DNA of 64,000 nucleotides from Gaetbulibacter sp. S0825 (GTDB taxonomy: Bacteria > Bacteroidota > Bacteroidia > Flavobacteriales > Flavobacteriaceae): assembly GCF_011777505.1 (NCBI RefSeq), contig NZ_JAATJT010000001.1:1054001-1118000 (forward strand), read 5' to 3'. Shown in pieces: positions 1 through 9,937 of the stretch. The notes under the pieces are model-generated. The model was not told where the DNA came from. It did no database searches and saw only the letters and a list, made by a program, of their open reading frames with translations. The number at the start of each line of letters is the position of its first letter. Positions within the stretch are counted from its first letter, which is position 1. The translations under genes were made by a program, and so were the position numbers.

Positions 1-1
1 T

Positions 2-286
2 TTAATTACAGATGGTCGTTTCTCAGGAGGAACTCATGGATTTGTTGTTGGACATATCACTCCTGAAGCGCAAGAAGGAGGAACAATTGCTTTGGTAAAA
101 GATGGTGATATAATTACTATTGATGCCGAAACCAATAGTATTACTCTTGAAGTTTCAGAACAAGAACTTCAACAAAGAAAACAACAATGGAAAGCACCAA
201 AATTAAAAGTAGAACGAGGTGTATTATACAAATATGCAAGAACAGTTTCATCAGCAGCCAAAGGTTGTGTAACCGATGAATTTTAA
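2..286 (+). CDS. ilvD: Dihydroxy-acid dehydratase, 3' end only
   Basis: This is the C-terminal part (94 residues) of dihydroxy-acid dehydratase, the Fe-S enzyme that makes the 2-oxo acid precursors of valine, isoleucine and leucine. The reading frame is open from base 2, so the gene begins outside the window. The sequence [19 protein letters not shown] followed by [16 protein letters not shown] is the conserved IlvD/Edd family C-terminal signature. The Met at base 92 is internal and not a start. It is followed after 3 bases by ilvB, so it is the upstream gene of the ilv operon. Identification is firm; the 5' part and its regulation cannot be seen. Confidence 0.95.
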   Translation, partial: LITDGRFSGGTHGFVVGHITPEAQEGGTIALVKDGDIITIDAETNSITLEVSEQELQQRKQQWKAPKLKVERGVLYKYARTVSSAAKGCVTDEF

Positions 287-289
287 ATT

Positions 290-2029
290 ATGATTATGGA
301 AACATTAACGGTAAAACAAAAGCAATACCTAGAGCAACCAAAAGAACGTATTTCTGGAAGCGAAGCTATTGTGAGATGCTTATTAGCTGAAGGAGTAGAT
401 GTACTATATGGTTATCCAGGAGGAGCCATTATGCCAGTTTACGATGAGCTTTATAAATATCAAGATAAAATTCATCATGTGTTAACACGTCATGAACAAG
501 GTGCAACACATTCGGCACAAGGTTATGCACGTATTTCTGGAAAAGTTGGAGTAGCCATGGCAACATCAGGTCCTGGAGCAACAAATTTAATTACAGGTAT
601 TGCTGATGCACAAATTGATTCTACACCAATTGTATGTATAACAGGTCAAGTACCATCGCATTTATTGGGAAGCGACGCATTTCAGGAAACTGATATTGTT
701 GGTATTTCAACGCCTGTAACAAAATGGAATCATCAAATCACTAAAGCTTCTGAAATTCCTGAAGTCATGGCTAAGGCATTTTACATTGCAAAAAGTGGAC
801 GACCAGGACCAGTTTTAATTGATATTACCAAAGATGCTCAGTTTGAAGAGTTTGATTTTCAATATAAAAAATGCGAAGGTATTAGAAGTTACAATCCTGT
901 TCCCAAAGTTGAAGATTCTAAATTAGCAGCAGCAGCAGATTTAATAAACAATGCCAAAAAACCAATGATTGTTTGGGGGCAAGGTGTGATTTTAGGAAAA
1001 GCGGAAGATGAATTAAAAGCAGTGATTGAAAAAGCAGGAATACCTTCTGCATGGACAATTATGGGAGTATCGGCAATTCCAACATCACATCCATTAAATA
1101 TTGGAATGGTTGGTATGCATGGGAACTATGCACCAAATGTTTTAACTAACGAATGTGATGTATTAATTGCCATAGGAATGCGATTCGATGATAGAGTAAC
1201 TGGAAAGTTAGATGAATATGCGAAACAAGCCAAGGTCATTCATTTTGAAATAGATCCAGCCGAAATAGATAAAAATGTAAAAACTGACGTGGCTGTTTTA
1301 GGCAATTCTAAAGAGAGCCTAACAAAGTTATTACCACTATTAAATGCTAACTCACATACCGAATGGCTTCAAAAATTCAAAGATTTATATACTATTGAAT
1401 TTAACAAAGTGATAAAAAATGATTTACACCCAACAAAGGAAGGTTTAACTATGGGAGAAGTATTGAATGAAATCAATACACAAAGTAAAGGAGAAGCTGC
1501 AATTGTGTCTGATGTTGGTCAGCACCAAATGATAGCTTGTCGTTATGCGGAATTCAATAAAAGTAAAAGCAATATTACTTCTGGAGGATTAGGAACTATG
1601 GGATTTGCCTTACCAGCTGCGATCGGAGCAAAAATGGCTGCTCCAGATAGAGAGGTTGTAGCTATTATTGGTGATGGTGGTTACCAAATGACTATTCAGG
1701 AATTGGGAACTATTTTTCAAACCAAAGTACCTGTGAAAATAGTGGTATTAAATAATGATTTCTTAGGAATGGTTCGACAGTGGCAACAACTGTTTTTTGA
1801 CAAACGCTATGCGTCGACTGAAATGACAAACCCTGATTTTGTAGCTATTGCTAAAGGATATTATGTAGATGCTAAACGTGTGACTAAGCGTGAAGAACTA
1901 GCGTCTGCAGTAGAAGAAATGATGCAGAGTAAAGATGCTTATTTCTTAGAAGTTTGTGTAGAAAAAGAAGATAATGTATTCCCAATGGTGCCATCAGGTG
2001 CTTCAGTTTCAGATATTAGATTAGAGTAA
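290..2029 (+). CDS. ilvB: Acetolactate synthase, catalytic (large) subunit
   Basis: Thiamine diphosphate enzyme that condenses pyruvate with pyruvate or 2-oxobutyrate, the first common step of branched-chain amino acid synthesis. At 579 residues it has normal family length. The N-terminal ThDP-binding half has GYPGGAIMPVYD and the catalytic Glu69 in RHEQGATHSAQGYAR. The central domain has the IGMRFDDRVTGK signature. The C-terminal half has the ThDP/Mg motif beginning GDGGYQM around residue 460, followed by LNNDFLGMVRQWQ. A second ATG six bases downstream is an equally possible start. The gene sits 3 bases after ilvD and 2 bases before ilvN, so it is surely cotranscribed with its regulatory subunit. 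Confidence 0.97.
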   Translation: MIMETLTVKQKQYLEQPKERISGSEAIVRCLLAEGVDVLYGYPGGAIMPVYDELYKYQDKIHHVLTRHEQGATHSAQGYARISGKVGVAMATSGPGATNLITGIADAQIDSTPIVCITGQVPSHLLGSDAFQETDIVGISTPVTKWNHQITKASEIPEVMAKAFYIAKSGRPGPVLIDITKDAQFEEFDFQYKKCEGIRSYNPVPKVEDSKLAAAADLINNAKKPMIVWGQGVILGKAEDELKAVIEKAGIPSAWTIMGVSAIPTSHPLNIGMVGMHGNYAPNVLTNECDVLIAIGMRFDDRVTGKLDEYAKQAKVIHFEIDPAEIDKNVKTDVAVLGNSKESLTKLLPLLNANSHTEWLQKFKDLYTIEFNKVIKNDLHPTKEGLTMGEVLNEINTQSKGEAAIVSDVGQHQMIACRYAEFNKSKSNITSGGLGTMGFALPAAIGAKMAAPDREVVAIIGDGGYQMTIQELGTIFQTKVPVKIVVLNNDFLGMVRQWQQLFFDKRYASTEMTNPDFVAIAKGYYVDAKRVTKREELASAVEEMMQSKDAYFLEVCVEKEDNVFPMVPSGASVSDIRLE

Positions 2030-2031
2030 TT

Positions 2032-2562
2032 ATGGATAAAAAAATAAAACAGTTTACGGTTTCGGTTTATACTGAAAATAACATAGGATTACTGAATAGA
2101 ATTTCAGCAATTTTTCAACGAAGACATATAAATATTGAAAGTATTAATTCATCTGCTTCTGAAATTGAAGGCGTGACTCGTTGGACCATTTTGGTGAACA
2201 TGACCGAAGACCAAATGAAAAAAATTATTGGTCAAATCGAAAAGCAAGTCGAAGTAATTAAAGCCTATTATCATACAGACGAAGAAACAATTTATCAAGA
2301 GTCGTGTATGTTTAAAATTAAGTCTGATTTACTGTTTGACGAACGTCAAATTCAGAATATTATTAAAGAAAGTAATGCTCGTATTGTTACTGTAAATAAA
2401 GAGTTTTTTGTACTTGAAAAATCAGGGCGAAGAAGCGAAATAGAATTATTACATAGAGAATTAAGTGCTTTCGGAATCATGCAATTTGTTCGTTCAGGGC
2501 GCATTGCAGTGACTAAAGATGAAATGAAAATAACAGAAATGCTAGCCGCATTCAATAATTAA
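2032..2562 (+). CDS. ilvN: Acetolactate synthase, regulatory (small) subunit
   Basis: Small subunit that stimulates IlvB and confers valine feedback control. The protein has 176 residues. Residues about 8-80 form an ACT domain (FTVSVYTENNIGLLNRISAIF, RRHINIESINSS), the valine-binding unit, and residues about 85-170 match the small-subunit C-terminal domain. It starts 2 bases after the ilvB stop, the usual large-small subunit pairing. Family members are called ilvN or ilvH, and the symbol choice is conventional. The next gene, ilvC, is separated by 66 bases that carry a hairpin repeat. Confidence 0.95.
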   Translation: MDKKIKQFTVSVYTENNIGLLNRISAIFQRRHINIESINSSASEIEGVTRWTILVNMTEDQMKKIIGQIEKQVEVIKAYYHTDEETIYQESCMFKIKSDLLFDERQIQNIIKESNARIVTVNKEFFVLEKSGRRSEIELLHRELSAFGIMQFVRSGRIAVTKDEMKITEMLAAFNN

Positions 2563-2577
2563 AAATTAAAGTTGAGC

Positions 2578-2607
2578 TGTCACTTCGAGCGCAGTCGAGA
2601 AGAAGTG
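2578..2607 (+). repeat. Short hairpin repeat between ilvN and ilvC (flavobacterial REP-like element)
   Basis: The core CTTCGAGCGCAGTCGAGAAG lies within a larger imperfect inverted repeat whose outer arms are CACTTC (2581-2586) and GAAGTG (2602-2607). From memory, near-identical GAGCGCAGTCGA elements recur between genes in many Flavobacteriaceae, and their spurious translation (CHFERSRE) is familiar. Here it would be read into an N-terminal extension of ilvC if the TTG at 2572 were taken as the start. Whether it affects mRNA stability or attenuation is not known from the sequence. Confidence 0.6.
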
Positions 2608-2628
2608 AAAACTAATAAAATTAAAAAA

Positions 2629-4125
2629 ATGACAAATTATTTTAACACATTATCGTTAAGTCAAAAATTAGAACAATTATCTAAATGCAGATTTATGGAA
2701 TCTTCAGAATTTGAGGATGGTGTTTCTGCATTAATTGGTAAGAGAATAGTAATCGTTGGATGTGGAGCCCAAGGTCTAAATCAAGGATTAAATATGAGAG
2801 ATTCAGGATTGAATATTTCTTATGCATTACGTGAACAAGCAATTGCAGAACAACGTCAATCTTACAAAAATGCCACAAGCAACGGATTTAATGTTGGTAC
2901 CTATGAAGAGTTAATTCCAACTGCAGATTTAGTATTGAATTTAACGCCAGATAAACAACACTCTAATGTTGTGGATACTGTGATGCCAATGATGAAAAAA
3001 GGTGCAACCTTATCGTATTCTCATGGATTTAATATCGTGGAAGAAGGCAAACAAATTCGTAAAGATTTAACGGTAATCATGGTAGCACCAAAGTGTCCAG
3101 GAACCGAAGTTCGTGAAGAATACTTACGTGGTTTTGGAGTGCCAACATTAACTGCTGTGCACCCTGAAAACGACCCAGAAGGAAAAGGTTGGGCTCAAGC
3201 TAAGGCATATGCTGCTGCAACTGGAGGGCATAAAGCAGGCGTGTTAGAATCGTCTTTTGTTGCTGAGGTAAAAAGTGATTTAATGGGTGAGCAAACCATT
3301 TTATGTGGTGTATTACAAACAGCGTCTATTTTGTCTTTTGATAAAATGGTTGAAGAAGGGATTGATGCAAATTATGCGGCAAAACTCATTCAATATGGTT
3401 GGGAAACAATTACAGAAGCATTAAAACATGGTGGAATTACCAATATGATGGACAGATTGTCTAATCCTGCAAAAATTAAAGCTTTTGAATTATCAGAAGA
3501 ATTAAAAACAATCATGAAGCCATTGTTTGAAAAGCATATGGACGACATCATGTCTGGACATTTTTCAAAAACCATGATGGAAGATTGGGCTAATGACGAT
3601 GTGAACTTGTTAAAGTGGAGAGCTGAAACAGGAGAAACAGCTTTTGAAAAAACAAGTGCAACTGCTGAACATATTTCAGAACAAGAATATTTTGACCATG
3701 GTGTATTAATGGTTGCATTTGTAAGAGCAGGAGTAGAGTTGGCTTTTGATACTATGGTTGCTTCAGGAATTATTGAAGAATCTGCTTATTATGAGTCATT
3801 ACACGAATTACCATTAATTGCAAATACTGTTGCAAGAAAGAAGTTATTCGAGATGAACAGAATTATTTCTGATACGGCTGAGTATGGATGCTATTTATTT
3901 GACCATGCTTGTAAACCACTATTGGTAGATTTTATGAAATCCGTTGACACTGATGTTATCGGTAAATCGTATGCGTCTTCCAATGCAGTTGATAATGCTG
4001 AATTGATTGCCGTAAATGATGCGATTAGAAATCATCCCATTGAAGCTACAGGAAAAGTACTTCGTACAGCAATGACAGATATGAAAGTGATTAAAACTGA
4101 AGCCCAAGAAGCTGTACTAGCTTAA
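2629..4125 (+). CDS. ilvC: Ketol-acid reductoisomerase (NADP+), class II long form
   Basis: Converts acetolactate or acetohydroxybutyrate to the dihydroxy acid by Mg-dependent isomerisation and NADPH reduction. The start is set at the ATG at 2629 because the protein then begins [17 protein letters not shown], matching the long enterobacterial-type IlvC (MANYFNTL...); the longer reading from TTG 2572 only translates the hairpin repeat. It has 498 residues, the length of class II enzymes. The Rossmann motif [17 protein letters not shown] lies near residues 42-58, and the repeated C-terminal knotted domain with [19 protein letters not shown] is present. It is the fourth gene of the ilv operon and ilvA follows after 8 bases. 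Confidence 0.97.
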   Translation: MTNYFNTLSLSQKLEQLSKCRFMESSEFEDGVSALIGKRIVIVGCGAQGLNQGLNMRDSGLNISYALREQAIAEQRQSYKNATSNGFNVGTYEELIPTADLVLNLTPDKQHSNVVDTVMPMMKKGATLSYSHGFNIVEEGKQIRKDLTVIMVAPKCPGTEVREEYLRGFGVPTLTAVHPENDPEGKGWAQAKAYAAATGGHKAGVLESSFVAEVKSDLMGEQTILCGVLQTASILSFDKMVEEGIDANYAAKLIQYGWETITEALKHGGITNMMDRLSNPAKIKAFELSEELKTIMKPLFEKHMDDIMSGHFSKTMMEDWANDDVNLLKWRAETGETAFEKTSATAEHISEQEYFDHGVLMVAFVRAGVELAFDTMVASGIIEESAYYESLHELPLIANTVARKKLFEMNRIISDTAEYGCYLFDHACKPLLVDFMKSVDTDVIGKSYASSNAVDNAELIAVNDAIRNHPIEATGKVLRTAMTDMKVIKTEAQEAVLA

Positions 4126-4133
4126 ACTAATAT

Positions 4134-5396
4134 ATGCAAACGACAACAACATATTTTCCAAGTTTAAAAGACGTTGAAGCTGCCTCCGAAAAGTTAAAGG
4201 AGGTAGTTTCAGTAACACCTTTGTCTAAGAATGAACGTTACTCAAATCAATTTGATTGTAATGTGTTTTTTAAGCGCGAAGATTTACAGCAAGTTCGTTC
4301 CTATAAAATTAGAGGTGCATATAATAAAATGTCTTCGCTAACAGATATTGAAGCTGAAAATGGGATTGTATGTGCAAGTGCTGGAAATCATGCACAAGGT
4401 GTTGCATTATCATGTAAATTATTAAAAATACATGGCACAATTTATATGCCTGCACCAACACCAAATCAAAAAATTGAGCAAGTCAAAATGTTTGGTGGTG
4501 ACTTTATAAACGTGGTTTTGGTTGGAGATACATTTGATGATGCCTATGAAGCTTCAAAATTGGAATGCGAACGCCTAAATAAAACTTTTATTCATCCATT
4601 TAATGATAAAAAAGTTATTGAAGGGCAAGCAACAATTGGTTTAGAAATAATTGACCAAGCACAGCACCCAATTCATTATGTGTTTGTTCCAGTTGGAGGA
4701 GGAGGATTGGCCTCAGGTTTATCTACACTGTTCAAAGAGTTATCTCCAGACACAAAAATTATTGGTGTTGAACCAGAAGGAGCACCTTCAATGTCAGTGG
4801 CTATTCAAAAAGATAGAATTGTTGAGCTTAAAAATATTGAACGTTTTGTAGATGGTGCTGCTGTACGTCGTATAGGAGATAAAACCTTTGAAATTTGCAA
4901 ACAAAACTTAGATGTTGTCATCACAGTACCAGAAGGTAAAATATGCCAAACCATTTTGGAGTTGTACAACAAAGATGCTATCGTCGTTGAACCAGCAGGA
5001 GCTTTGAGTATTGCAGCTTTAGATTTATATAAAGATGAGCTAGTAGGAAAAAATGTAGTGTGTTTGGTAAGTGGTAGTAATAATGATATCACTAGAACAC
5101 CTGAAATAAAAGAACGCGCTTTATTACACGCTAATTTAAAACACTACTTTATAATTAAATTCCCACAACGCGCTGGTGCTTTACGTGAATTTGTTGTAGA
5201 GATTTTAGGCCCAAATGACGATATTACACATTTTGAGTACACCAAAAAAGTAAACCGTGAAAATGATGTGGCTGTAGTTGGTTTAGAATTAAAATCTCCG
5301 AGCGATTTACAACCATTAATCACTAAAATGAAACTTCACAATTTTTATGGAGATTACCTTAATAACAAGCCAGACTTGTTTCAGTTTTTGGTTTAG
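4134..5396 (+). CDS. ilvA: Threonine dehydratase (deaminase), biosynthetic
   Basis: PLP enzyme converting threonine to 2-oxobutyrate, the committed step toward isoleucine. The protein has 420 residues. The PLP lysine is Lys58 in RSYKIRGAYNKM, and the phosphate-binding glycine loop is VPVGGGGLASGLS near residue 188. A single C-terminal ACT-like regulatory domain (HYFIIKFPQRAGALREFV, about 335-420) is seen, as in the short B. subtilis-type enzyme rather than the two-domain E. coli form. That domain is the expected isoleucine/valine sensor. It is the last gene of the ilv operon and converges on leuB. The 99-base gap holds only a weak 4-bp hairpin, with no convincing terminator. Confidence 0.95.
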   Translation: MQTTTTYFPSLKDVEAASEKLKEVVSVTPLSKNERYSNQFDCNVFFKREDLQQVRSYKIRGAYNKMSSLTDIEAENGIVCASAGNHAQGVALSCKLLKIHGTIYMPAPTPNQKIEQVKMFGGDFINVVLVGDTFDDAYEASKLECERLNKTFIHPFNDKKVIEGQATIGLEIIDQAQHPIHYVFVPVGGGGLASGLSTLFKELSPDTKIIGVEPEGAPSMSVAIQKDRIVELKNIERFVDGAAVRRIGDKTFEICKQNLDVVITVPEGKICQTILELYNKDAIVVEPAGALSIAALDLYKDELVGKNVVCLVSGSNNDITRTPEIKERALLHANLKHYFIIKFPQRAGALREFVVEILGPNDDITHFEYTKKVNRENDVAVVGLELKSPSDLQPLITKMKLHNFYGDYLNNKPDLFQFLV

Positions 5397-5495
5397 AAGT
5401 GCCTTATTGTATTAATGAATAAATAAAAAACGTACTCCTAAGAGTTCGCTTTCAAAATCCATCAAATTTAATTTCAATTAACCATCAATTTACTA

Positions 5496-6614
5496 TCAAA
5501 TAATCGTTGATTGTCCTAAATGTATGTTCGTAAAATTAAGGTTTGTATCGTTAGGATGTAAAATATAATCTTCGATAAAATCACCTACTTTTTCTGTAGT
5601 CACGTTATCATATTTGGTGTTTAAATCTGGTATTGTAATATGTAATCTCAATGATTTTTCAACAGCAGTTTTTATAAGGTCAGCTTCAGTATGTAAATTA
5701 AAATGCTCTAACAACATAGCTGCAGACAAAATAGATGCAATTGGGTTAGCAATACCTTTTCCTGTTGCTTGAGGATACGAACCATGAATAGGTTCAAACA
5801 TCGCATATTTATCTCCTACAGACGCCGAAGCCAATAAACCTATTGAACCACCAATAACGCTAGCTTCGTCACTAATAATATCGCCAAACATGTTCTCTGT
5901 TAAAATCACATCAAATTGTTTTGGGTTCAATATCATTTGCATGGCTGCATTGTCTACAAATAAGAAATCCAATTCAACATCTTTGTAGTTTGCTGCCACA
6001 TCTGTGACCACTTTACGCCATAAACGAGAACTTTCCAATACATTCGCTTTATCAACTAAAGTCACTTTGTGTTTTCTAGCTTGTGCAGCTTTAAAAGCTA
6101 AATGAGCAATACGCTCAATCTCTTCACGAGAATATTCACATAAATCAGATGCAACATTGCCATCATCACTAAGGTGTTTTTTACCAAAATAAATACCTCC
6201 AGTGAGTTCACGATATATACTAATATCTGTGCCTTTAATGATATGTTTTTTCAAAGGTGATTTGTCAATAAGCGTATCATAGGCTTTTACAGGGCGAATG
6301 TTTGCATAAAGTCCTAATGACTTACGTAAACGCAATAAGCCTTGTTCTGGGCGTACTTTTGCCGAAGGATCGTTATCATATTTTGGGTCACCAATAGCTC
6401 CAAATAAAATAGCATCAGTAGTTTCACATACATCTAATGTTTTCTCAGGTAATGGATTCCCAGTTTGGTCAATGGCAATAGCACCAACTGGAGCGTAGGT
6501 AAATGTAAATGTATGGTCAAATTCCATAGCGATGGCTTTCAACGCTTTTATGGCCTGATTGGTGACTTCTGGTCCAATACCATCTCCTGGTAAAACTGCA
6601 ATATTAAGTTTCAT
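5496..6614 (-). CDS. leuB: 3-isopropylmalate dehydrogenase
   Basis: NAD-dependent oxidative decarboxylation of 3-isopropylmalate, third step of leucine synthesis. The protein has 372 residues, the usual length. It starts MKLNIAVLPGDGIGPEVTNQAI, the isocitrate/isopropylmalate dehydrogenase N-terminus. It carries RPEQGLLRLRKSLGLYANIRP (substrate-binding arginines), the catalytic Lys in TLVDKANVLESSRLWR, and the metal-binding aspartates in ENMFGDIISDEASVIGGSIG. It is the last gene of leuACDB, 9 bases after leuD. The isopropylmalate assignment is favoured over isocitrate or tartrate dehydrogenase by the operon. Confidence 0.96.
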   Translation of the reverse strand: MKLNIAVLPGDGIGPEVTNQAIKALKAIAMEFDHTFTFTYAPVGAIAIDQTGNPLPEKTLDVCETTDAILFGAIGDPKYDNDPSAKVRPEQGLLRLRKSLGLYANIRPVKAYDTLIDKSPLKKHIIKGTDISIYRELTGGIYFGKKHLSDDGNVASDLCEYSREEIERIAHLAFKAAQARKHKVTLVDKANVLESSRLWRKVVTDVAANYKDVELDFLFVDNAAMQMILNPKQFDVILTENMFGDIISDEASVIGGSIGLLASASVGDKYAMFEPIHGSYPQATGKGIANPIASILSAAMLLEHFNLHTEADLIKTAVEKSLRLHITIPDLNTKYDNVTTEKVGDFIEDYILHPNDTNLNFTNIHLGQSTII

Positions 6615-6623
6615 CGATTTCTT

Positions 6624-7214
6624 TTAATATGTTTTTTCAGCTTCAAAAGCTTCAATTTGTTCTTTTTTGCTCAATAAATAGTCAATATCATCATAACCAT
6701 TTATCATGCATGTTTTTTTATAAGGATCTATATCAAATGATTCTGATACCTCAGAATTTGAAATAGAAATTGTTTGATTCTCTAAGTTGACTTCAAGGTT
6801 TGTTTCAGGGTGTGCTTCCACAGTTTGCAAAAGTGATTTCAAAAAAACTTCAGACACCTGAACTGGAAGTAAACCATTATTTAAGGCATTGCCTTTAAAG
6901 ATGTCTGCAAAAAAACTCGATACAATAACTTTAAAACCATAACCAACTAAAGCCCAAGCTGCGTGCTCACGACTTGAACCACAGCCAAAATTATCTCCAG
7001 CAACTAAAATGCTTCCAGAATATGTTGGATTGTTTAAACTAAAATCCTCGTTGATATTTCCGTGTTTATCAAATCGCCAATCTCTAAAGACATTACCTCC
7101 AAATCCTTGCTTATCTGTGGCCTTTAAAAAGCGAGCAGGAATTATTTGATCTGTATCGACATTTTCAATGGCTAATGGAATAGCTCTAGACGTAAGTGTT
7201 GTAAATTTTTCCAT
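6624..7214 (-). CDS. leuD: 3-isopropylmalate dehydratase, small subunit
   Basis: Swivelling domain of isopropylmalate isomerase, which pairs with LeuC to convert 2- to 3-isopropylmalate. The protein has 196 residues. The family signature [17 protein letters not shown] is present, and the N-terminus ([21 protein letters not shown]) matches LeuD. It lies 1 base after leuC and 9 bases before leuB, all on the same strand. Nothing unusual was seen. Confidence 0.96.
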   Translation of the reverse strand: MEKFTTLTSRAIPLAIENVDTDQIIPARFLKATDKQGFGGNVFRDWRFDKHGNINEDFSLNNPTYSGSILVAGDNFGCGSSREHAAWALVGYGFKVIVSSFFADIFKGNALNNGLLPVQVSEVFLKSLLQTVEAHPETNLEVNLENQTISISNSEVSESFDIDPYKKTCMINGYDDIDYLLSKKEQIEAFEAEKTY

Positions 7215-7215
7215 G

Positions 7216-8613
7216 TTAAGCTAGTTCTAAAGTTTCAATGTCTTTTGTAACGTCTACTATTTTCCCAGCAACTGCTGTTGCTGCTGCTACCAATGGACTT
7301 GCTAATATAGTTCGTGAACCTTGTCCTTGTCTCCCTTCAAAATTCCTATTGGATGTTGAAACGCAATATTCGCCTTGAGGGATTTTATCATCGTTCATCG
7401 CTAAACATGCAGAACAACCAGGTTGTCGTAATTCAAATCCAGCATTTTCAAATATATCTTTAAGACCTTCATTTATAATTTCAGCTTCTACTTGTTTGCT
7501 TCCAGGAACTAACCAAGCAGTTACATTATCTGCTTTTTGTTTTCCTTTAATAAAATTAGCAGCCACTCTAAAATCTTCTATTCTAGAATTGGTACAGCTA
7601 CCAATAAACACAAAATTTATTGGTTTATTAATTAGTGATTCACCAGCTTCAAAATTCATGTATTCCAATGATTTTTTAAAGGATGCATTATCATCAACTG
7701 GAATTGATTCAGAGATTTTAATACCCATTCCAGGATTGGTTCCATAAGTCACCATTGGTTCTATGTCTTCAGCATCAAAATAGTATTCTTTATCAAAAAC
7801 AGCATCATCATCAGTTGGTAATGTTTTCCAATAGGATACTTTTTTGTCAAATGTTTCACCTTTCGGTGCAAATTCTCGACCTTTTACATACTCAAAAGTA
7901 GTTTCATCTGGAGCAATCATACCACCACGTGCTCCCATTTCAATACTCATATTGCAAACAGTCATACGGCCTTCCATACTCATGTTTTCAAAGACATCGC
8001 CAGCATATTCGCAAAAGTATCCTGTGCCTGAATTAGTACCTAATTTTGAAATGATATATAAAATTACATCCTTAGGTAATACGCCATTTTTAAGCTTACC
8101 ATTAACAGTTACTCTTAGGCTTTTTGGTTTTGTAAGTAATAAGCATTGACTAGCAAAAACCTGAGCAACCTGACTGGTGCCAATACCAAAGGCAATAGTG
8201 CCAAACGCGCCATGTGTTGAGGTGTGACTATCACCACATACCATTGTCATTCCTGGTTGTGTGATGCCTAGTTCAGGAGCCATAACATGAACAATACCAT
8301 TATACTTGTGACCAAGTTCGTAAAGTGTAATATTGTTTTTAGCACAGTTTGCAGAAAGTTGTTCTAACTGTTTTCTAGACAATTCATCCTTAATTGGTAA
8401 ATCTTGATTTAAGGTTGGTGTGTTATGGTCTGCAGTAGCCACAATTTGATTTGGCCGATAAACTGGGATTCCGCGAGCTTCTAATTCATTAAACGCTTGT
8501 GGACTTGTTACTTCGTGTATTAAATGTTTATCTATATATAAAATTTGAGGTCCATTTTGGACTGAATCGACGACGTGTGTATCCCAAACTTTATCGAATA
8601 AGGTTTTTCCCAT
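7216..8613 (-). CDS. leuC: 3-isopropylmalate dehydratase, large subunit
   Basis: Aconitase-family [4Fe-4S] subunit of isopropylmalate isomerase. The protein has 465 residues. The three cluster cysteines are visible in [13 protein letters not shown] and in [13 protein letters not shown], with [14 protein letters not shown] upstream as the substrate loop. The start codon overlaps the last base of the leuA stop (TAATG), which implies translational coupling. The active enzyme should be LeuCD in the cytoplasm. Confidence 0.96.
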   Translation of the reverse strand: MGKTLFDKVWDTHVVDSVQNGPQILYIDKHLIHEVTSPQAFNELEARGIPVYRPNQIVATADHNTPTLNQDLPIKDELSRKQLEQLSANCAKNNITLYELGHKYNGIVHVMAPELGITQPGMTMVCGDSHTSTHGAFGTIAFGIGTSQVAQVFASQCLLLTKPKSLRVTVNGKLKNGVLPKDVILYIISKLGTNSGTGYFCEYAGDVFENMSMEGRMTVCNMSIEMGARGGMIAPDETTFEYVKGREFAPKGETFDKKVSYWKTLPTDDDAVFDKEYYFDAEDIEPMVTYGTNPGMGIKISESIPVDDNASFKKSLEYMNFEAGESLINKPINFVFIGSCTNSRIEDFRVAANFIKGKQKADNVTAWLVPGSKQVEAEIINEGLKDIFENAGFELRQPGCSACLAMNDDKIPQGEYCVSTSNRNFEGRQGQGSRTILASPLVAAATAVAGKIVDVTKDIETLELA

Positions 8614-9788
8614 TAAGCTGAAATTATTTGTTGATAAACTTTACTGGTTTCAATAATTTGATGAATATCGTTATCGTTGATTTCTTTCTTTTTGTCTGCA
8701 AATGTTAAGAAATTTGCATATACTTCATCCAATTGTAACTTGGTTAATTCATAACCAACATTTTTCGCTCTGTAGGCTAAAGCTGCACGACCACTTCTTG
8801 CAGTCAATACAATTGCAGATTCTGTTACACCAACTTCTTTTGGGTCTATGATTTCGTACGTCTCACGATTTTTAATCACACCATCTTGATGTATTCCAGA
8901 ACTATGTGCAAATGCATTGGCACCTACAATGGCTTTATTTGGCTGCGTATAAATTCCCATACTATCTGATACTAATTGGCTAATGCCATATAGCATTTCA
9001 GTTTGGATATTGGTGTCCAAATTTAAGTATGGATGTTGCTTTAAAATCATTACAACTTCTTCTAATGCGGTGTTCCCTGCACGTTCTCCAATACCATTAA
9101 TGGTACATTCAATTTGACGAGCACCATTGATGACACCTTCAATAGAATTCGCTGTAGCTAAACCTAAATCGTTATGACAATGACAAGATAAAATGGCCTT
9201 TTCAATGCCTTTTACATTTTCTTTTAAGTACTTTATTTTTGCACCATACTCATGTGGTAAACAGTAACCAGTGGTGTCAGGAATATTCAACACTGTTGCG
9301 CCTGCTTTTATGGCTGCTTCACAAACGCGAGCTAAATAATCGTTATCTGTACGTCCTGCATCTTCAGCATAAAACTCGACATCTTCAACAAACGATTTTG
9401 CATAACTTACAGCTGCATAAGCACGCTCTATAATGTCTTCACGATTGGTCTTAAATTTGTGAATGATATGTGAATCAGAAGTACCTATTCCAGTATGTAT
9501 TCTTGGTTTTTTAGCATATTTCAAAGCTTCAGCTGCGACTTTAATATCATTTTCAACTGAACGAGTTAAACCACAAACTGTTGCGTTTTTTACAGTTTTT
9601 GAAATTTCTTCAACCGATTTGAAGTCACCTGGACTTGATACTGGAAAACCAGCTTCTATAATATCAACACCTAAAGAGTCTAGCTGTTCGGCAATGACTA
9701 CCTTTTGTTCAGTATTTAATTTGCAGCCAGGAACTTGTTCGCCATCTCTGAGGGTTGTATCAAAAATTTGTACTTGAGAATTCGACAT
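8613..9788 (-). CDS. leuA: 2-isopropylmalate synthase, short form without regulatory domain
   Basis: Condenses acetyl-CoA with 2-oxoisovalerate, the committed step to leucine. The ATG at 9788 is chosen because the protein then begins [20 protein letters not shown], the DRE-TIM metallolyase start; the TTG at 9842 adds 18 residues with no family match. Metal and catalytic motifs are DTTLRDGEQ near the N-terminus and [15 protein letters not shown] in the barrel. The protein has 391 residues and ends soon after the accessory helices, so the roughly 120-residue leucine-binding C-terminal domain of classical LeuA (E. coli about 520 residues) is missing. First gene of leuACDB. Homocitrate or citramalate synthase is possible on sequence alone, but the operon argues for LeuA. 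Confidence 0.92.
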   Translation of the reverse strand: MSNSQVQIFDTTLRDGEQVPGCKLNTEQKVVIAEQLDSLGVDIIEAGFPVSSPGDFKSVEEISKTVKNATVCGLTRSVENDIKVAAEALKYAKKPRIHTGIGTSDSHIIHKFKTNREDIIERAYAAVSYAKSFVEDVEFYAEDAGRTDNDYLARVCEAAIKAGATVLNIPDTTGYCLPHEYGAKIKYLKENVKGIEKAILSCHCHNDLGLATANSIEGVINGARQIECTINGIGERAGNTALEEVVMILKQHPYLNLDTNIQTEMLYGISQLVSDSMGIYTQPNKAIVGANAFAHSSGIHQDGVIKNRETYEIIDPKEVGVTESAIVLTARSGRAALAYRAKNVGYELTKLQLDEVYANFLTFADKKKEINDNDIHQIIETSKVYQQIISA

Positions 9789-9803
9789 TTCTTTTAATAT
9801 ATT

Positions 9804-9821
9804 TTCGTATTGTACTACGAA
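9804..9821. repeat. Perfect inverted repeat in the leuA leader
   Basis: TTCGTA (9804-9809) and TACGAA (9816-9821) form perfect 6-base arms around a 6-base spacer, 16-33 bases upstream of the leuA start. It could be an operator for a leucine regulator or a weak RNA hairpin in the 5' leader. No leucine-rich leader peptide and no terminator are present, so this is not a classical leu attenuator. Confidence 0.35.
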
Positions 9822-9937
9822 TTTATATTTTGGATTATTCAAAGTGCCATTTGGCTATCATTTAATTACGATGTCAAAGCATATAATGTAATATTTAATA
9901 TATTGAAAAACAGCAAATTAAATGATTAAATCACACT

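Noticed and set aside
2572-2628. N-terminal extension of ilvC from TTG 2572
   Set aside because: The extra 19 residues translate the hairpin repeat (CHFERSRE) and are absent from known IlvC proteins, whose start matches ATG 2629.
4805-5092. 95-codon minus-strand ORF inside ilvA
   Set aside because: Shadow of ilvA, with no family resemblance and no separate promoter.
5397-5495. Terminator between convergent ilvA and leuB
   Set aside because: Only ACTC-CTAA-GAGT (4 bp) could be drawn, and no T-run follows.
9789-9937. Leucine leader peptide or attenuator before leuA
   Set aside because: Short ORFs on the minus strand here (for example MIAKWHFE) have no Leu-rich run, and no terminator hairpin with T-run is present.
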